A DNA stretch of 64,000 nucleotides from JACZUI01 sp965216725 (GCA_965216725.1 CBDCGI010000005.1:186001-250000); one strand, 5' to 3'; shown: positions 16,788 through 25,630, counted from the stretch's first letter. Made by a program: numbers and translations. The notes: generated by a model from the letters alone, not told the origin.

Positions 16788-17498
16788 GTGAGCTCCCTTG
16801 TAACCTCCGCGCCCGTGGCCCGCCCTTGGAACCTCGTCGACTTCTTCCTGGTCGTCCTGGGAGGGTATTTGGGGGCGTTCGTCGCTGCGGCGATCACGGT
16901 GGCATGGGATGACCCGGACTTGGGCCTTCTCATCTCGGTGGCGGGTCAATACGGGGGACACCTCCTCGTGTTGTGGCTGATCGCCCGGGACCGTGCGGAC
17001 TCGAGTCTGGGCTTCTCGATCACAGGCCGCGATCTGCTGTACGTACCGCTGGGGGCGCTTACACAGATCGTTCTCGTACTACTTTTTGCCCCGCTGGCGG
17101 AACGCCTTCTGCCCGACGCGGACAGCGCTCAAGAGCTTGTGGACGAGATCGCATCGGTGGACTCGGCTGCGATTCTTGCCGGCGTGATCCTGGTCACGGT
17201 CGTGGTGGCTCCGGCGGTCGAAGAACTGATCTTCAGAGGAGTGTTACTCCGCGCCCTCGAGCACCGGAGCCGGGCCACCGTGATCATCCTCACATCATTA
17301 GTCTTTGCCGCGTTTCACCTTGCAGGACTGGACCCAGACACGTTCCTGGAGTCGGCGGCGGTGGTGCTGCCCCAACTCTTCATCGTCGGTGCGATCCTCG
17401 CCTGGCTCACCCTGCGTGAGAAGCGCTTGGGACCGGCAATCATGCTCCACTCCGGATTCAATCTGATCGCGGCCATTGCCATCCTGGCAGCCAATTAA
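16788..17498 (+). CDS. CPBP-family intramembrane metalloprotease (Abi/CAAX-like)
   Basis: A protein of about 236 residues with six to eight membrane segments and the CPBP (PF02517-type) signature: motif 1 EELIFRG (Glu145, Glu146, Arg150), motif 2 FAAFH, and motif 3 HSGFN near the end. These residues form the glutamate/histidine active site inside the membrane. Members cleave prenylated proteins or membrane-bound regulators; the substrate here is unknown. I chose GTG 16788, preceded by an AAGG ribosome site; GTG 16815 is the alternative. Upstream in-frame starts would overlap guaB3. Its TAA stop and the trpS stop share the palindrome TTAA (17495-17498). Confidence 0.88.
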   Translation: MSSLVTSAPVARPWNLVDFFLVVLGGYLGAFVAAAITVAWDDPDLGLLISVAGQYGGHLLVLWLIARDRADSSLGFSITGRDLLYVPLGALTQIVLVLLFAPLAERLLPDADSAQELVDEIASVDSAAILAGVILVTVVVAPAVEELIFRGVLLRALEHRSRATVIILTSLVFAAFHLAGLDPDTFLESAAVVLPQLFIVGAILAWLTLREKRLGPAIMLHSGFNLIAAIAILAAN

Positions 17499-18475
17499 GA
17501 GAGCCCGGTCTTCCCCCGAACAGAAGCCATCTCCATCTCGGCACGCTCTGACGCCGTTGCGGCGCCTTCGGCCATCACTTCGGAGATCTCGTCATCCCCG
17601 ATCGCCAGGAAACGATCCCGAATTGGCCGCAGGCCCTCGACAATGGCCTCAGCCACGGCAACCTTGAATCTCCCGTATCCGGAGTCTCCATACTCGGAAA
17701 CGATGTCGTCGATGCGTTGGCCGGTGAAGATACTCATCAGCTCGATCAGGTTGGAGATGCCCGGCTTCTGCTCCGTGTCGTAACGGACCGAGGACCCGGT
17801 GTCGGTGACCGCCGATTTGACCTTTTTCACTATCGACTCCGGGGCCTCGTCGAGGAGGATCTTCGACTTGGCACTGGGGTCGGATCCCGACATCTTGGCC
17901 GTGGGGTCGGTGAGCGACATCACCCGAGCGCCAATCTCGGGCGTGATTCGCTCCGGCAGCGGAAACTCGTCACCGAACCGATGATTGAATCTCTCGGCAA
18001 TATCCCTCGTCAGCTCGAGATGCTGGGTCTGGTCGTCACCGACCGGGACAAGGTGAGCCTTGTGGACGAGGATGTCGGCGGCCATGAGCACCGGGTAGGC
18101 GAACAGACCCAGGTTCTGACCTGCCCTGTCGGCTTTCTCCTTGAATTGAGTCATCCGCTCCAATTGACCGAGTCCGGTGACCGTGGACAGGATCCAGCTC
18201 AGCTCGACATGCTGTGGCACGTCGCTCTGGAAATAGAGGAGCGACCTCGAAGTGTCGACGCCGACCGCCACCAGCATCTTGGCCGTGTCGAGACGGGCGC
18301 GAAGCAGCTCTTCCGGTTCGTAGGGAACTGTCATCGAATGCAGATCCACCACGCAATAGATTGCGTCGTAGCCGTCCTGCATGTCCACCCAGTTCCTCAA
18401 GGCGCCGACGTAGTTGCCTATGTGGGGGAGCCCTCCCGTGGGCTGGATTCCGGAAAAGACCGTCTTGCCTGTCAT
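17495..18475 (-). CDS. trpS: Tryptophan--tRNA ligase
   Basis: A 326-residue class Ic aminoacyl-tRNA synthetase that charges tRNA-Trp. The HIGH-like motif is in SGIQPTGGLPHIGNYVGALR near the N-terminus. The KMSKS-like motif is in TAKMSGSDPSAKSKI, and the substrate region DILVHKAHLVPVGDDQTQHL is typical. The start is ATG 18473-18475, the exact conserved N-terminus (MTGKTVFSGIQPTGG); the frame extends 93 codons upstream but is there only antisense or overlapping sequence of the preceding gene. It follows the molybdopterin-pentapeptide gene by 22 bases. Confidence 0.96.
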   Translation of the reverse strand: MTGKTVFSGIQPTGGLPHIGNYVGALRNWVDMQDGYDAIYCVVDLHSMTVPYEPEELLRARLDTAKMLVAVGVDTSRSLLYFQSDVPQHVELSWILSTVTGLGQLERMTQFKEKADRAGQNLGLFAYPVLMAADILVHKAHLVPVGDDQTQHLELTRDIAERFNHRFGDEFPLPERITPEIGARVMSLTDPTAKMSGSDPSAKSKILLDEAPESIVKKVKSAVTDTGSSVRYDTEQKPGISNLIELMSIFTGQRIDDIVSEYGDSGYGRFKVAVAEAIVEGLRPIRDRFLAIGDDEISEVMAEGAATASERAEMEMASVRGKTGLS

Positions 18476-18497
18476 TCCGGGGAAGGGTAAACCAGGA

Positions 18498-19523
18498 TCA
18501 TCGGGGCCGAGGATCATCCTCGGGAGCACTCCGCCCCTCCGACACGAACTCTTCTTGAGACTCCGTGAGACCCCAGGCTCCTTCAAAAAGGGCCCCTGAT
18601 ATGTTGGCTGCTCCGGTCTCATCGGCGAAACGAGCTGCCGAGAGCGCGGTGTGAGACAAGTCTGCGGTCGCCAGGTCGGCACCCACGAAGTTGACACCCT
18701 CGAGGTCGGCCCCGGCCAGCTTGGCCGACCGCAGGCTGGCTCCGCGAAGATCACTCAAGGACAGGTTGGAGTAGCTGAGGTCCGCGCCGTCGAGCGCCAC
18801 ACCCCGGAGATCGCAGTTCTTGAGGTGCAGACGACGCAGATCGCTCGTGGGTGGAGACCACTCCCGAAGATCCAGTCCCAACAAGACCTTCTCTCGATAC
18901 TTGGCGTAAGACTGTGCCTGGAGAAAACGTTGAAGCTGACCGGGCCGTAGCGAGCCCGTCGTGAAGCGTTCCTTTCCGCTCCATGGCTCCGCGTTGTTGT
19001 GGTACGCGGAGTTGGTCTCCCACCAGCCGAGCCTGTCGTGCTCGAGGAGCACGATTCTTCGCAGCCATTTCAACGACTTGTAGAAATATCTGCCGGGGGT
19101 GACCGTCCGCAGAGGGCCGCCATGCTCCTCTGACAGCGGCTCACCCTCAAAGGAGTGGACTACCCACGTGTCCCGCAGCGCGACGTCTAGAGATAGCGAT
19201 GTGTGGTGCTCCCTGGCCGAATGTGCCTCAAAGGAGACGAATCTCGCCCGCTCAGAGACCGATGCCTCAGAGAGGACCTCAGACAATGGCAGCCCGACAA
19301 ACGAGGCGCCGAGACGCGACCACGAGGTGACGCAGTGGATGTCAAAAGTGAGCGTGCGCTCGCCGTTTTCGAGGAACCAATTGAAGGGGAGCTCGATCGA
19401 TTCGTCGACGGCCCCTACGACCTCCACCACATACGAGTCTTGATCGACGCCCGATGATGCCCTCTCCCCGACGACCGGGAGCCTGGTGGTCTCGATCTGG
19501 CCCGGCGGGAGAGCCCGGCTCAC
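18498..19523 (-). CDS. Molybdopterin-binding (sulfite-oxidase-fold) domain fused to pentapeptide repeats
   Basis: A protein of about 341 residues with an unusual pairing. Residues about 20-190 resemble the oxidoreductase molybdopterin-binding fold (PF00174 type). Cys64 in DIHCVTSWSRLGASFVG is the expected molybdenum ligand, and the HGGPLRTVTPGRYFYKSLKW segment and WWETNSAYHNNAEPW are typical of the fold. Residues about 220-325 are pentapeptide repeats (ADLSYSNLSLSDLRGASLRS, AKLAGADLEGVNFVGADLAT), which form a right-handed beta helix. The GTG start (19521-19523) is one base past the LCP stop, implying translational coupling. MoaA is encoded elsewhere in the window, so the cofactor is probably made. 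The substrate and the role of the repeat tail are unknown. Confidence 0.8.
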   Translation of the reverse strand: MSRALPPGQIETTRLPVVGERASSGVDQDSYVVEVVGAVDESIELPFNWFLENGERTLTFDIHCVTSWSRLGASFVGLPLSEVLSEASVSERARFVSFEAHSAREHHTSLSLDVALRDTWVVHSFEGEPLSEEHGGPLRTVTPGRYFYKSLKWLRRIVLLEHDRLGWWETNSAYHNNAEPWSGKERFTTGSLRPGQLQRFLQAQSYAKYREKVLLGLDLREWSPPTSDLRRLHLKNCDLRGVALDGADLSYSNLSLSDLRGASLRSAKLAGADLEGVNFVGADLATADLSHTALSAARFADETGAANISGALFEGAWGLTESQEEFVSEGRSAPEDDPRPR

Positions 19524-19524
19524 C

Positions 19525-20547
19525 TCACTGGGACAAGGTAGGCGCCGCCTCCCCGCCCAGGTGTGCCTCGATGATCTCGGCCACCGGAACGGTCGCCACC
19601 AGAACAGCGGCACCGGTCGGCGTCGTGGCATCGGCCACCGGGACCTCCAGCGAGGCGACGCTGTTGATGTCGCGCAGCGTCCACGCCAGACCCACAGCCT
19701 CGAATATGGAGAGCCCGGAGTCGACTGTGACATTCGGGGCGACAGCACCCGCCACTTCGAGCATCTCCTGAGGGCTCCCGAAATCGGAGACAGTTGCCAT
19801 CATCGTCACCATGAATTCTCTTTGCCGCTCGTTCCGAGTGAGATCGCTGACGCCGCTCATCACCCGCCAGCGGCCATCGACGTACTCCTGAGTCCTACGG
19901 GACCGAAACCACGCCAGAGCCTGATCTCCGTCGGCGTTCGTGCATCCTGCGGGCAATTCGAGACGGGCCTTCTCGTCACGCACCGGATACTCGAGGCAGA
20001 TCTCGTAGCCGCCAATCTCATCGACCACATCTTGAAAGCCGGCGAGATCCGCCATCGCAAAGTGGTCGATAGCGAGTCCTGTAATCGCCTCCACTGTCAG
20101 GGTGAGCTCGGTGGGCCCATTGACGTTCTCGCCGCAGCCCTCCAGCGCATCGTTGAGACGGTGCACCCCGCCCGTACACACGTCGTCGACCAGCAGATCA
20201 CGGGGAAGCGAGATGATCACTGGATCTCTTTCATCTCGGGGGTTCACCATGACCATCACCACGTCGGCTCTCTGCCCTCCGAAGTCGCCAAAGCCTTCGG
20301 TGTCTTCGAGTGCGTCACGCGAGTCAGAGCCAACTATGAGGTAGACATCGAGTCCGTCTTTGCTCGGAGGGATGGTCACTTCGGGATCTTGTGGAGAATC
20401 GCGGCTCCCAGAATCCTCGGATCCGGACTCGGGGGCAGCGAGGGGAAGGTCCGACTCCGCCGGACGCTCGATGTCGACCCGGTTGACTGAATCCCATGTG
20501 GACGTGGCCGAGTAAACCCCGAAGCCCACCAGGGCGACGAGGACCAA
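19525..20547 (-). CDS. LytR-CpsA-Psr (LCP) family cell-wall glycopolymer transferase
   Basis: The membrane-anchored enzyme attaches glycopolymers to peptidoglycan, outside the membrane. LCP signatures are DVYLIVGSDSRDA, QRADVVMVMVNPRDERDPVI, ISLPRDLLVDDV, and the later ALAWFRSRRTQEYVDGRWRV with the Arg residues that bind the prenyl pyrophosphate. The only canonical start is TTG 20547, which would begin inside the membrane helix (MVLVALVGFGVYS). The same frame stays open upstream for 32 codons and encodes a natural cytoplasmic tail (WTLRKKLLIGIG before the helix). It begins at a CTG (20641-20643) overlapping the kinase stop as CTGA. I therefore suspect a non-canonical start and a 372-residue protein. 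Confidence 0.9.
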   Translation of the reverse strand: MVLVALVGFGVYSATSTWDSVNRVDIERPAESDLPLAAPESGSEDSGSRDSPQDPEVTIPPSKDGLDVYLIVGSDSRDALEDTEGFGDFGGQRADVVMVMVNPRDERDPVIISLPRDLLVDDVCTGGVHRLNDALEGCGENVNGPTELTLTVEAITGLAIDHFAMADLAGFQDVVDEIGGYEICLEYPVRDEKARLELPAGCTNADGDQALAWFRSRRTQEYVDGRWRVMSGVSDLTRNERQREFMVTMMATVSDFGSPQEMLEVAGAVAPNVTVDSGLSIFEAVGLAWTLRDINSVASLEVPVADATTPTGAAVLVATVPVAEIIEAHLGGEAAPTLSQ

Positions 20548-20639
20548 TCCGATTCCGATCAGGAGTTTCTTACGCAGAGTCCACCCGCTGAAGAAAGAGA
20601 ACGAGATAATAGGTAGGCGGGACGGCTTCTCCCAGTCGA

Positions 20640-22427
20640 TCAGCTCGAAGCCGCGATCATCCGCTTGGCAACAGCATGATCGCTTTCGATCACGGGTGCC
20701 GATGCCGGAACCGAGAAGACAAATCTCGACTCGCTATTGGACGTGTCGTACGACAACGTGCCCCCCATCATCTCGGCAAGCTGACGTGACACCGCGAGCC
20801 CGATGCCTACCGATCCCGGCTGGGTCGGAGACGCCTGGCTTCGGTAGTACCGCTCGAAGATCAGCTCCGCCTCGTCGGCGCTGACCCCGACACCATCGTC
20901 GATTACGAGTACTTGAGCCGAGCCGACACCACGGCGGACGACCACGGCCACCCGATCTCCGCCGTATTTGATGGCGTTCGTTAGAAGGTTCCGGATGACT
21001 TGGCGACATCGCAAAGGATCGGCCCACGCTTCGACGTCCTCACCGACGACGGCGATGACCTTGGTTGCAGGAGTCGTCTCGCGAACGCCTCTCACCACCT
21101 TGTCCACTTCGTGGCGAAGATCCATCGCCTCGGATTTGATGGAGAGGTCACCCGAGTCGGCCCTGGCTCCGACCAAGAGGTCCTCCACGAGGTCGGCCAG
21201 CTCTTGACTCTGGGTGGCGATGATCCCGCTCAGCTCGTCGATCTCCGATTCGCTCATCTCCAGGCGATGGGCAACGATTTCTTCGGAGAGCCCCACGATC
21301 GCGGTTAGCGGAGTGCGAATCTCGTGGCTCACCGAGGCGAGCAGCCGATCTTTCGACTCGTTGGAGGCGCGGAGCTCCTCTTTGTCGTCGTGGCGGCGCC
21401 AGTATGCGCTGATCATGTGCGAAGCCCTCCACAGGGTGTCCATCTCATCGTCTGTCCATTCCCTGTCTTCGCTGTAGCTGATGAAGCCGATCGACCCTCG
21501 GAAGGTGGCTCCGATGAACACAGGCACGATGGCTTCGGATGCAATACCGTCCCTCTCGTAGACATCTCGGAGGCGACCCTCCAATTCAGCGGTCCTCACG
21601 ACGATCGATCGCCCTGTCGCAAGCCTTCGGTACATCTCCGATGTGAAGTCGTATTCACCCCGTACCCAATCACTGGGGATCTCGAGCCCACTCTTGTGAG
21701 CTTCTGCAACGATCTCCCAACCCACCGTGCCATCTTCGTTGTAGATCGTCTTATCGACATAGGCATAGTCGGGATCGCCGGCATCGAGCAGCGCCTTCAA
21801 CGCCTCGTGGATGGCGAACTTGTCGGTGTGAACCAAAAGGGCCTCCGAGCAGGTGGCGATTGCGCTCTGGAGGCGACTCGCGTGCTCGTGTCGCTCGATT
21901 GCGGCTGCCAGTTGGTCAAACAGCTTGGAGACGAGAGCGGTGGTGAACACGATGCCGACGACGGCCACGAGGGAGCGAACGGCGATCCTGTCGAAGGGCT
22001 CACTCTGAATGGCACCAATTGCCACGATCCAAGCTGACACCGTGATCCCGAAGCCCGTCGACCAAACGAGTCTGCCCCCGGCACTGAGGGTTCCGGCCAG
22101 GACAGCCAGCACCATCAGGACCCCGTAAGGAGTGACGACGTCTACAGACGACCTGTCGGATGTGGTGAGAACTTCGACGATGGTGAGAGATCCGACAAGC
22201 CCAGCGGTGGCAAGCACCAGGGGAAGTGCGTTTACGGAGGGACGTCTCAGATTGGCCCCGGCCCAGATTGAGATGATCAGGCTGGCAGCCACGGAAAGGA
22301 CCCAAGCCCCTCCGGCTCGATCCATCCCGCTCAGCTCGATCAGAGCAAATAGCGGAAGGAGAACCGCAAAGAGGACCGCCACATATCGATGAAAACGGCC
22401 CTGTGAGGTCTCGACAACTTCTCTCAC
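20640..22427 (-). CDS. Multi-pass sensor histidine kinase with GAF-like domain
   Basis: A 595-residue kinase. Residues about 15-170 contain roughly six membrane helices. Residues about 190-345 look like a GAF-type sensory domain (SRLQSAIATCSEALLVHTDK through EAIVPVFIGATFRGSIGFIS). HisKA carries His368 in LLASVSHEIRTPLTAIVG, followed by the ATPase with N box (NLLTNAIKYGG), G1 (VIDDGVGVSADE), F box (IFERYYRS) and G2 (GSVGIGLAVSRQLAEMMGG). No receiver or response regulator is adjacent. Its stop is immediately followed by the LCP gene, suggesting a cell-envelope role for the kinase. It starts at GTG. Confidence 0.9.
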   Translation of the reverse strand: MREVVETSQGRFHRYVAVLFAVLLPLFALIELSGMDRAGGAWVLSVAASLIISIWAGANLRRPSVNALPLVLATAGLVGSLTIVEVLTTSDRSSVDVVTPYGVLMVLAVLAGTLSAGGRLVWSTGFGITVSAWIVAIGAIQSEPFDRIAVRSLVAVVGIVFTTALVSKLFDQLAAAIERHEHASRLQSAIATCSEALLVHTDKFAIHEALKALLDAGDPDYAYVDKTIYNEDGTVGWEIVAEAHKSGLEIPSDWVRGEYDFTSEMYRRLATGRSIVVRTAELEGRLRDVYERDGIASEAIVPVFIGATFRGSIGFISYSEDREWTDDEMDTLWRASHMISAYWRRHDDKEELRASNESKDRLLASVSHEIRTPLTAIVGLSEEIVAHRLEMSESEIDELSGIIATQSQELADLVEDLLVGARADSGDLSIKSEAMDLRHEVDKVVRGVRETTPATKVIAVVGEDVEAWADPLRCRQVIRNLLTNAIKYGGDRVAVVVRRGVGSAQVLVIDDGVGVSADEAELIFERYYRSQASPTQPGSVGIGLAVSRQLAEMMGGTLSYDTSNSESRFVFSVPASAPVIESDHAVAKRMIAASS

Positions 22428-22486
22428 GTGTGAATGATCGGCAGGTCACCCAAAGCCCCTTGAATTGTGGCGATGGGTCCAGCGAG

Positions 22487-23017
22487 CTATTGGAGTAGGC
22501 CGAGAAGCTGCCTGATCATCATGGCGGTAGCTCCCCAGAGGGTGTCGCCTTCCAGTGAGTAGTACCAGATCCGTCTGCCCTCCCAGGGAACCCACCACCA
22601 CTCTTGGTCATCTGCCAGATCGGACAGGCGGGGCTGGTAGATACGCGCTACTTCCCGTTCGCTTGGCACCAACTCGAAGGGGTGAGCGACCTTTCCCACC
22701 ACCGGAACCACCATTAGCGAGAACTCGACGGTGTGGATGGACGGGAGAAAGCCCATGACCTCGACGTGCGCAGGGTCGAGACCGATTTCCTCCTCGGTTT
22801 CACGCAACGCGGTGTCAACCGGCCCGTTGTCTCCGGGATCGGGACGTCCTCCTGGAAAGGCAATGTGACCAGCATGTGTCGGCATGGTGTCCGGGCGCTT
22901 GGTGAGCACCATTCGGACGTCTCCCGCTCCGTCTTCGTACAAAGGTGCCAGGACAGCGGCGATCTCTCCTGGTTGGTGGTCAGGAGGTGTCGACGAGTAG
23001 CGAAGTCGGTCCCACAT
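22487..23017 (-). CDS. Nudix hydrolase, CoA pyrophosphatase type (NudL-like)
   Basis: A 176-residue Nudix protein. The Nudix box runs GGRPDPGDNGPVDTALRETE then EEIGL (GX5EX7REXXEEXGL pattern, with substitutions in the first part), preceded by MPTHAGHIAFPGG. That upstream HxGxIxFPGG-type motif, together with the LxxxHxxEF segment (LPSIHTVEFSLMVVPVVG), matches the CoA pyrophosphatase group (UPF0035). Such enzymes split CoA and its thioesters into acyl-phosphopantetheine and 3',5'-ADP. It is divergent from the GNAT gene with 37 bases between starts. Confidence 0.9.
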   Translation of the reverse strand: MWDRLRYSSTPPDHQPGEIAAVLAPLYEDGAGDVRMVLTKRPDTMPTHAGHIAFPGGRPDPGDNGPVDTALRETEEEIGLDPAHVEVMGFLPSIHTVEFSLMVVPVVGKVAHPFELVPSEREVARIYQPRLSDLADDQEWWWVPWEGRRIWYYSLEGDTLWGATAMMIRQLLGLLQ

Positions 23018-23054
23018 AGGGGAAACAGGTTAAAGGCGTCGATAATGTGACCCC

Positions 23055-23639
23055 GTGCCACAGCCCAGCCTGGAAAGCGAACGCCTGGTCCTCCGCAGAT
23101 TCAGCCGACGGGACGCAGCCACCCTCGACGACGCCATCAGGAATTCGCTTCCGGAGCTGAACCAATGGCTGCCATGGGCACGGATGGACTACGAGAACAA
23201 CGACACCGTTGCGTTCATCAGGGAGTCGATTCATGCCTGGAAAGAGGATCGGGCATGGGACTACTCGATCCGATTCAAGGACGATCCGGGTCGGCATGTT
23301 GGCAACGTCTCGGTGTGGACCGTGTCCAAGCTGGGCAAGATCGCCGAGTTCGGCTACTGGGTCCGCTCAGATGAGACGTCGCGGGGCATCGCCACCGAGG
23401 CCGTGAAACGCCTACTAAAGGAGGCTTTTGGGAGCCTCGGCTATCACAAGGTGACATTGCGGATCGCGGTCGGCAATGACGCCTCTGATGCCGTCGCCCG
23501 CAAACTCGGCTTCACCCGGGAGGGAATCCTCAGGGAGGAGCTGCTGATCCGTGGCAACTGGGTGGATCACACGTTGTGGTCGCTGCTGGATCGGGAATAT
23601 CGCACTCACCATGCCCGGGACGGTCAATACCGGGCCTAG
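23055..23639 (+). CDS. GNAT-family N-acetyltransferase (RimJ/RimL type)
   Basis: A 194-residue acetyltransferase. The N-terminus LESERLVLRRFSRRDAATLD and the central FGYWVRSDETSRGIATEAVK (motif A, acetyl-CoA pyrophosphate loop R-G-I-A-T) are typical of RimJ/RimL-like enzymes acting on protein N-termini or small amines. The end ends as usual (GILREELLIRGNWVDHTLWS). Substrate unknown. It starts at GTG 23055 with no convincing ribosome-binding site in a 37-base divergent gap, so the message may be leaderless. Confidence 0.92.
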   Translation: MPQPSLESERLVLRRFSRRDAATLDDAIRNSLPELNQWLPWARMDYENNDTVAFIRESIHAWKEDRAWDYSIRFKDDPGRHVGNVSVWTVSKLGKIAEFGYWVRSDETSRGIATEAVKRLLKEAFGSLGYHKVTLRIAVGNDASDAVARKLGFTREGILREELLIRGNWVDHTLWSLLDREYRTHHARDGQYRA

Positions 23640-23692
23640 GCAAAGGCTGATGTGCCATCAGACCAAAGCCACGGAGCTATCCAAAGAAACGT

Positions 23693-23727
23693 TTGCAATG
23701 ATCCATTTGCAAAGATATCTTTGTATT
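23693..23727 (+). promoter_or_regulatory. Palindromic operator in front of the ArsR-type regulator
   Basis: CAAAGATATCTTTG (23710-23723) is a perfect 14-base palindrome lying 7-20 bases before the ATG of the regulator gene. A TTTGCAA sequence occurs twice in direct orientation (23693-23699 and 23706-23712), the second running into the palindrome. The position is right for autoregulation by a dimeric winged-helix repressor; this is inference. Confidence 0.5.
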
Positions 23728-23729
23728 CC

Positions 23730-24332
23730 ATGACAACAAACGTCCCGCTCACTCCGGAAAGCTTCAAGGCAGTGGCCCATCCTTTGCGCGTGGCCCTCCT
23801 CGCCCTGTTGCGAATGGAAGGACCGGCCACAGCGTCACAATTGGCAGAGATTCTCGACACCAGCAGCGGCGCCACCAGCTATCACCTGAGACAGCTTGCC
23901 AAACACGGTTTCATAGTCGAGGACGCCAATGCGGGCAGTGCCCGAGAGCGTTACTGGATTGCGGCCAATCCCGTCACCGAGTTCGACCCCAAGACCCTTT
24001 CCGCCGATCCGGAGGCGGCTGAGCTGTTCCACGAGGTCATGCGGACCGTTTCCCTAAATCGGGAAAGCGAAGTTCAGGGATTCCTGGCAACACAGGACCA
24101 GTGGGGACCGGAGTGGGACGAAGGGATTGCCCTCGACGACTATTTCGTGACAGTCACGGCCCAGGAGTTGGCCGAGATCCACCGCGAGATCGCCACTCGG
24201 CTCGTCGCCCTCAGCGAGAGGTCGGCCGAGAACGAGCCGGAAGGCACCGTGCCAGTGCGAATACACCTCCTCGCGTTCCCGGTCGCATCACCGAGAGAAG
24301 GAATCAAGCGAATCGCTGAGCGGTGGGAGTAG
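23730..24332 (+). CDS. ArsR-type winged-helix transcriptional regulator
   Basis: A 200-residue protein. Residues about 8-90 form an ArsR/helix-turn-helix domain (PESFKAVAHPLRVALLALLR, then ATASQLAEILDTSSGATSYH and LRQLAKHGFIVEDA). The C-terminal half (about 95-200) is a helical domain of unknown ligand. There is no CxC metal-binding motif, so it is not an obvious metal sensor. The ATG at 23730 sits directly after a palindrome and precedes the conserved domain; an upstream in-frame start at 23652 is unlikely. Together with the following transporter gene it makes a typical drug-responsive repressor/efflux pair. Confidence 0.88.
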   Translation: MTTNVPLTPESFKAVAHPLRVALLALLRMEGPATASQLAEILDTSSGATSYHLRQLAKHGFIVEDANAGSARERYWIAANPVTEFDPKTLSADPEAAELFHEVMRTVSLNRESEVQGFLATQDQWGPEWDEGIALDDYFVTVTAQELAEIHREIATRLVALSERSAENEPEGTVPVRIHLLAFPVASPREGIKRIAERWE

Positions 24333-24334
24333 GA

Positions 24335-25630
24335 ATGACCATCAAACGAATCAGGTGGATCTTCTGGACGCTCACCTTCCTGCAATGGTTCCCAGTTGGC
24401 TTCATGCTCCCCGTGTTCGTCCTGACGATGGACGAGCGTGGCGTGACATTGGGCCAGATCGGTTTGGTTTTCGCCACCTACGGGATCACCACGGCCCTAC
24501 TCGAACTTCCCACCGGTGGGCTCGCCGACGCCATTGGACGCAAGCCGGTGCTGATGATGGCGTCGCTTCTCAACGTCGCGATGATGGTCGTATGGCTCTC
24601 GGGCGACACCTTTCCCATCTTCATGGCCGGTGCTTTCATCGGTGGAGTTGGCCGAGCATTGTCGACGGGCCCCCTCGTGGCGTGGTACGTCGATTCGGTG
24701 CATGATCTCGACCCTGACAACCCGATCCGCGCCGGGCTGGCAGGTGCGGGGGCGGCAGATGCACTGGGGATAGCAATCAGCTCATTGGCCGTGGCCGGGC
24801 TTTCGTTCATCCCGGATCTCCCCGCCGACGGCCCGATAGTGTCAACGCTCCGCCTCCCCCCTCTCCTAGCAGCGTTATCGGCCACCCTTCATCTGGCAGC
24901 CATTTGGCTCCTGATCGAGGAACGCCGGGACCATCTCACGTCTATCAAAGAGGTGACCAAGACCGTCCCCAAGACCGTTTCGCACGTCATCGGACTCGGC
25001 TTGCGCTCAGGGCCGATGCGTCTCGTTTTTGCTGCCATGTTGCTGATCGGAGTCGGCTTGGCCTCGGTTGAATTGCTCTACCAGCCCTTCTTCTCGGACA
25101 TGATCGGATCCACCACCAACGCGACCCGGCTATTCGGCTTCCTCGCCTTCGGGTTTGCCCTTGCAGCCGGCGGAGGTTCGGCTCTGGCAGCTCTTGTGCC
25201 CGAGGACCGTGTGCACCCAGCTCCGGTCACGTCCGTCTCGCTGATGATCGCCGCGCTCATCGTTGTCGGATTCGGGCAAACGGGTTCTGTGGGCCCCGCC
25301 GTTGGCCTATTCCTTGCCACCTACGTGGTTGTCGGCTTTGCCGGCCCGTTCATCGACCAATTGCTCCATGCCGGAGCGACATCCGCTGAGCGGTCCACGA
25401 TGGTGTCGGCCGGGTCGTTGAGCACCCAGGGAGGAGTTCTGGTCACCGGCATTCTCATCGCCCAGATCGCCGCCAATTACTCCATTCCCACGGCGTTGGC
25501 CGCCGCAGGCGGAGCAATCGTTACGGCGAGCATTCTGATGATCCGGATCTACACCCGACACGGTGAACTGGCGTCGCCACGAGGGAGAGCGGCTGATGAG
25601 GGAGCCGCAGAGGTCGAGATTGCGGACTAG
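24335..25630 (+). CDS. MFS transporter, probable drug or metabolite efflux
   Basis: A 431-residue major facilitator protein with about 12 membrane helices. The loop 2-3 motif appears as GGLADAIGRKPVLMMASLLN and the second half begins after the basic cytoplasmic loop (EERRDHLTSIKEVTKTVPKT). The ATG follows a good GGAGTAGG ribosome-binding site, two bases past the regulator stop, so the two are cotranscribed. Substrate cannot be told from sequence. Its TAG stop and the nuoN stop of the opposite strand share the palindrome CTAG (25627-25630). Confidence 0.9.
   Translation: MTIKRIRWIFWTLTFLQWFPVGFMLPVFVLTMDERGVTLGQIGLVFATYGITTALLELPTGGLADAIGRKPVLMMASLLNVAMMVVWLSGDTFPIFMAGAFIGGVGRALSTGPLVAWYVDSVHDLDPDNPIRAGLAGAGAADALGIAISSLAVAGLSFIPDLPADGPIVSTLRLPPLLAALSATLHLAAIWLLIEERRDHLTSIKEVTKTVPKTVSHVIGLGLRSGPMRLVFAAMLLIGVGLASVELLYQPFFSDMIGSTTNATRLFGFLAFGFALAAGGGSALAALVPEDRVHPAPVTSVSLMIAALIVVGFGQTGSVGPAVGLFLATYVVVGFAGPFIDQLLHAGATSAERSTMVSAGSLSTQGGVLVTGILIAQIAANYSIPTALAAAGGAIVTASILMIRIYTRHGELASPRGRAADEGAAEVEIAD

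Noticed and set aside
15758..16912. 384-codon open frame on the plus strand
   Set aside because: It is antisense to guaB3, shows no recognisable domain, and guaB3 itself is unambiguous.
19486..20490. 334-codon open frame on the plus strand
   Set aside because: It is antisense to the LCP gene, whose motifs are clear; the plus-strand translation has none.
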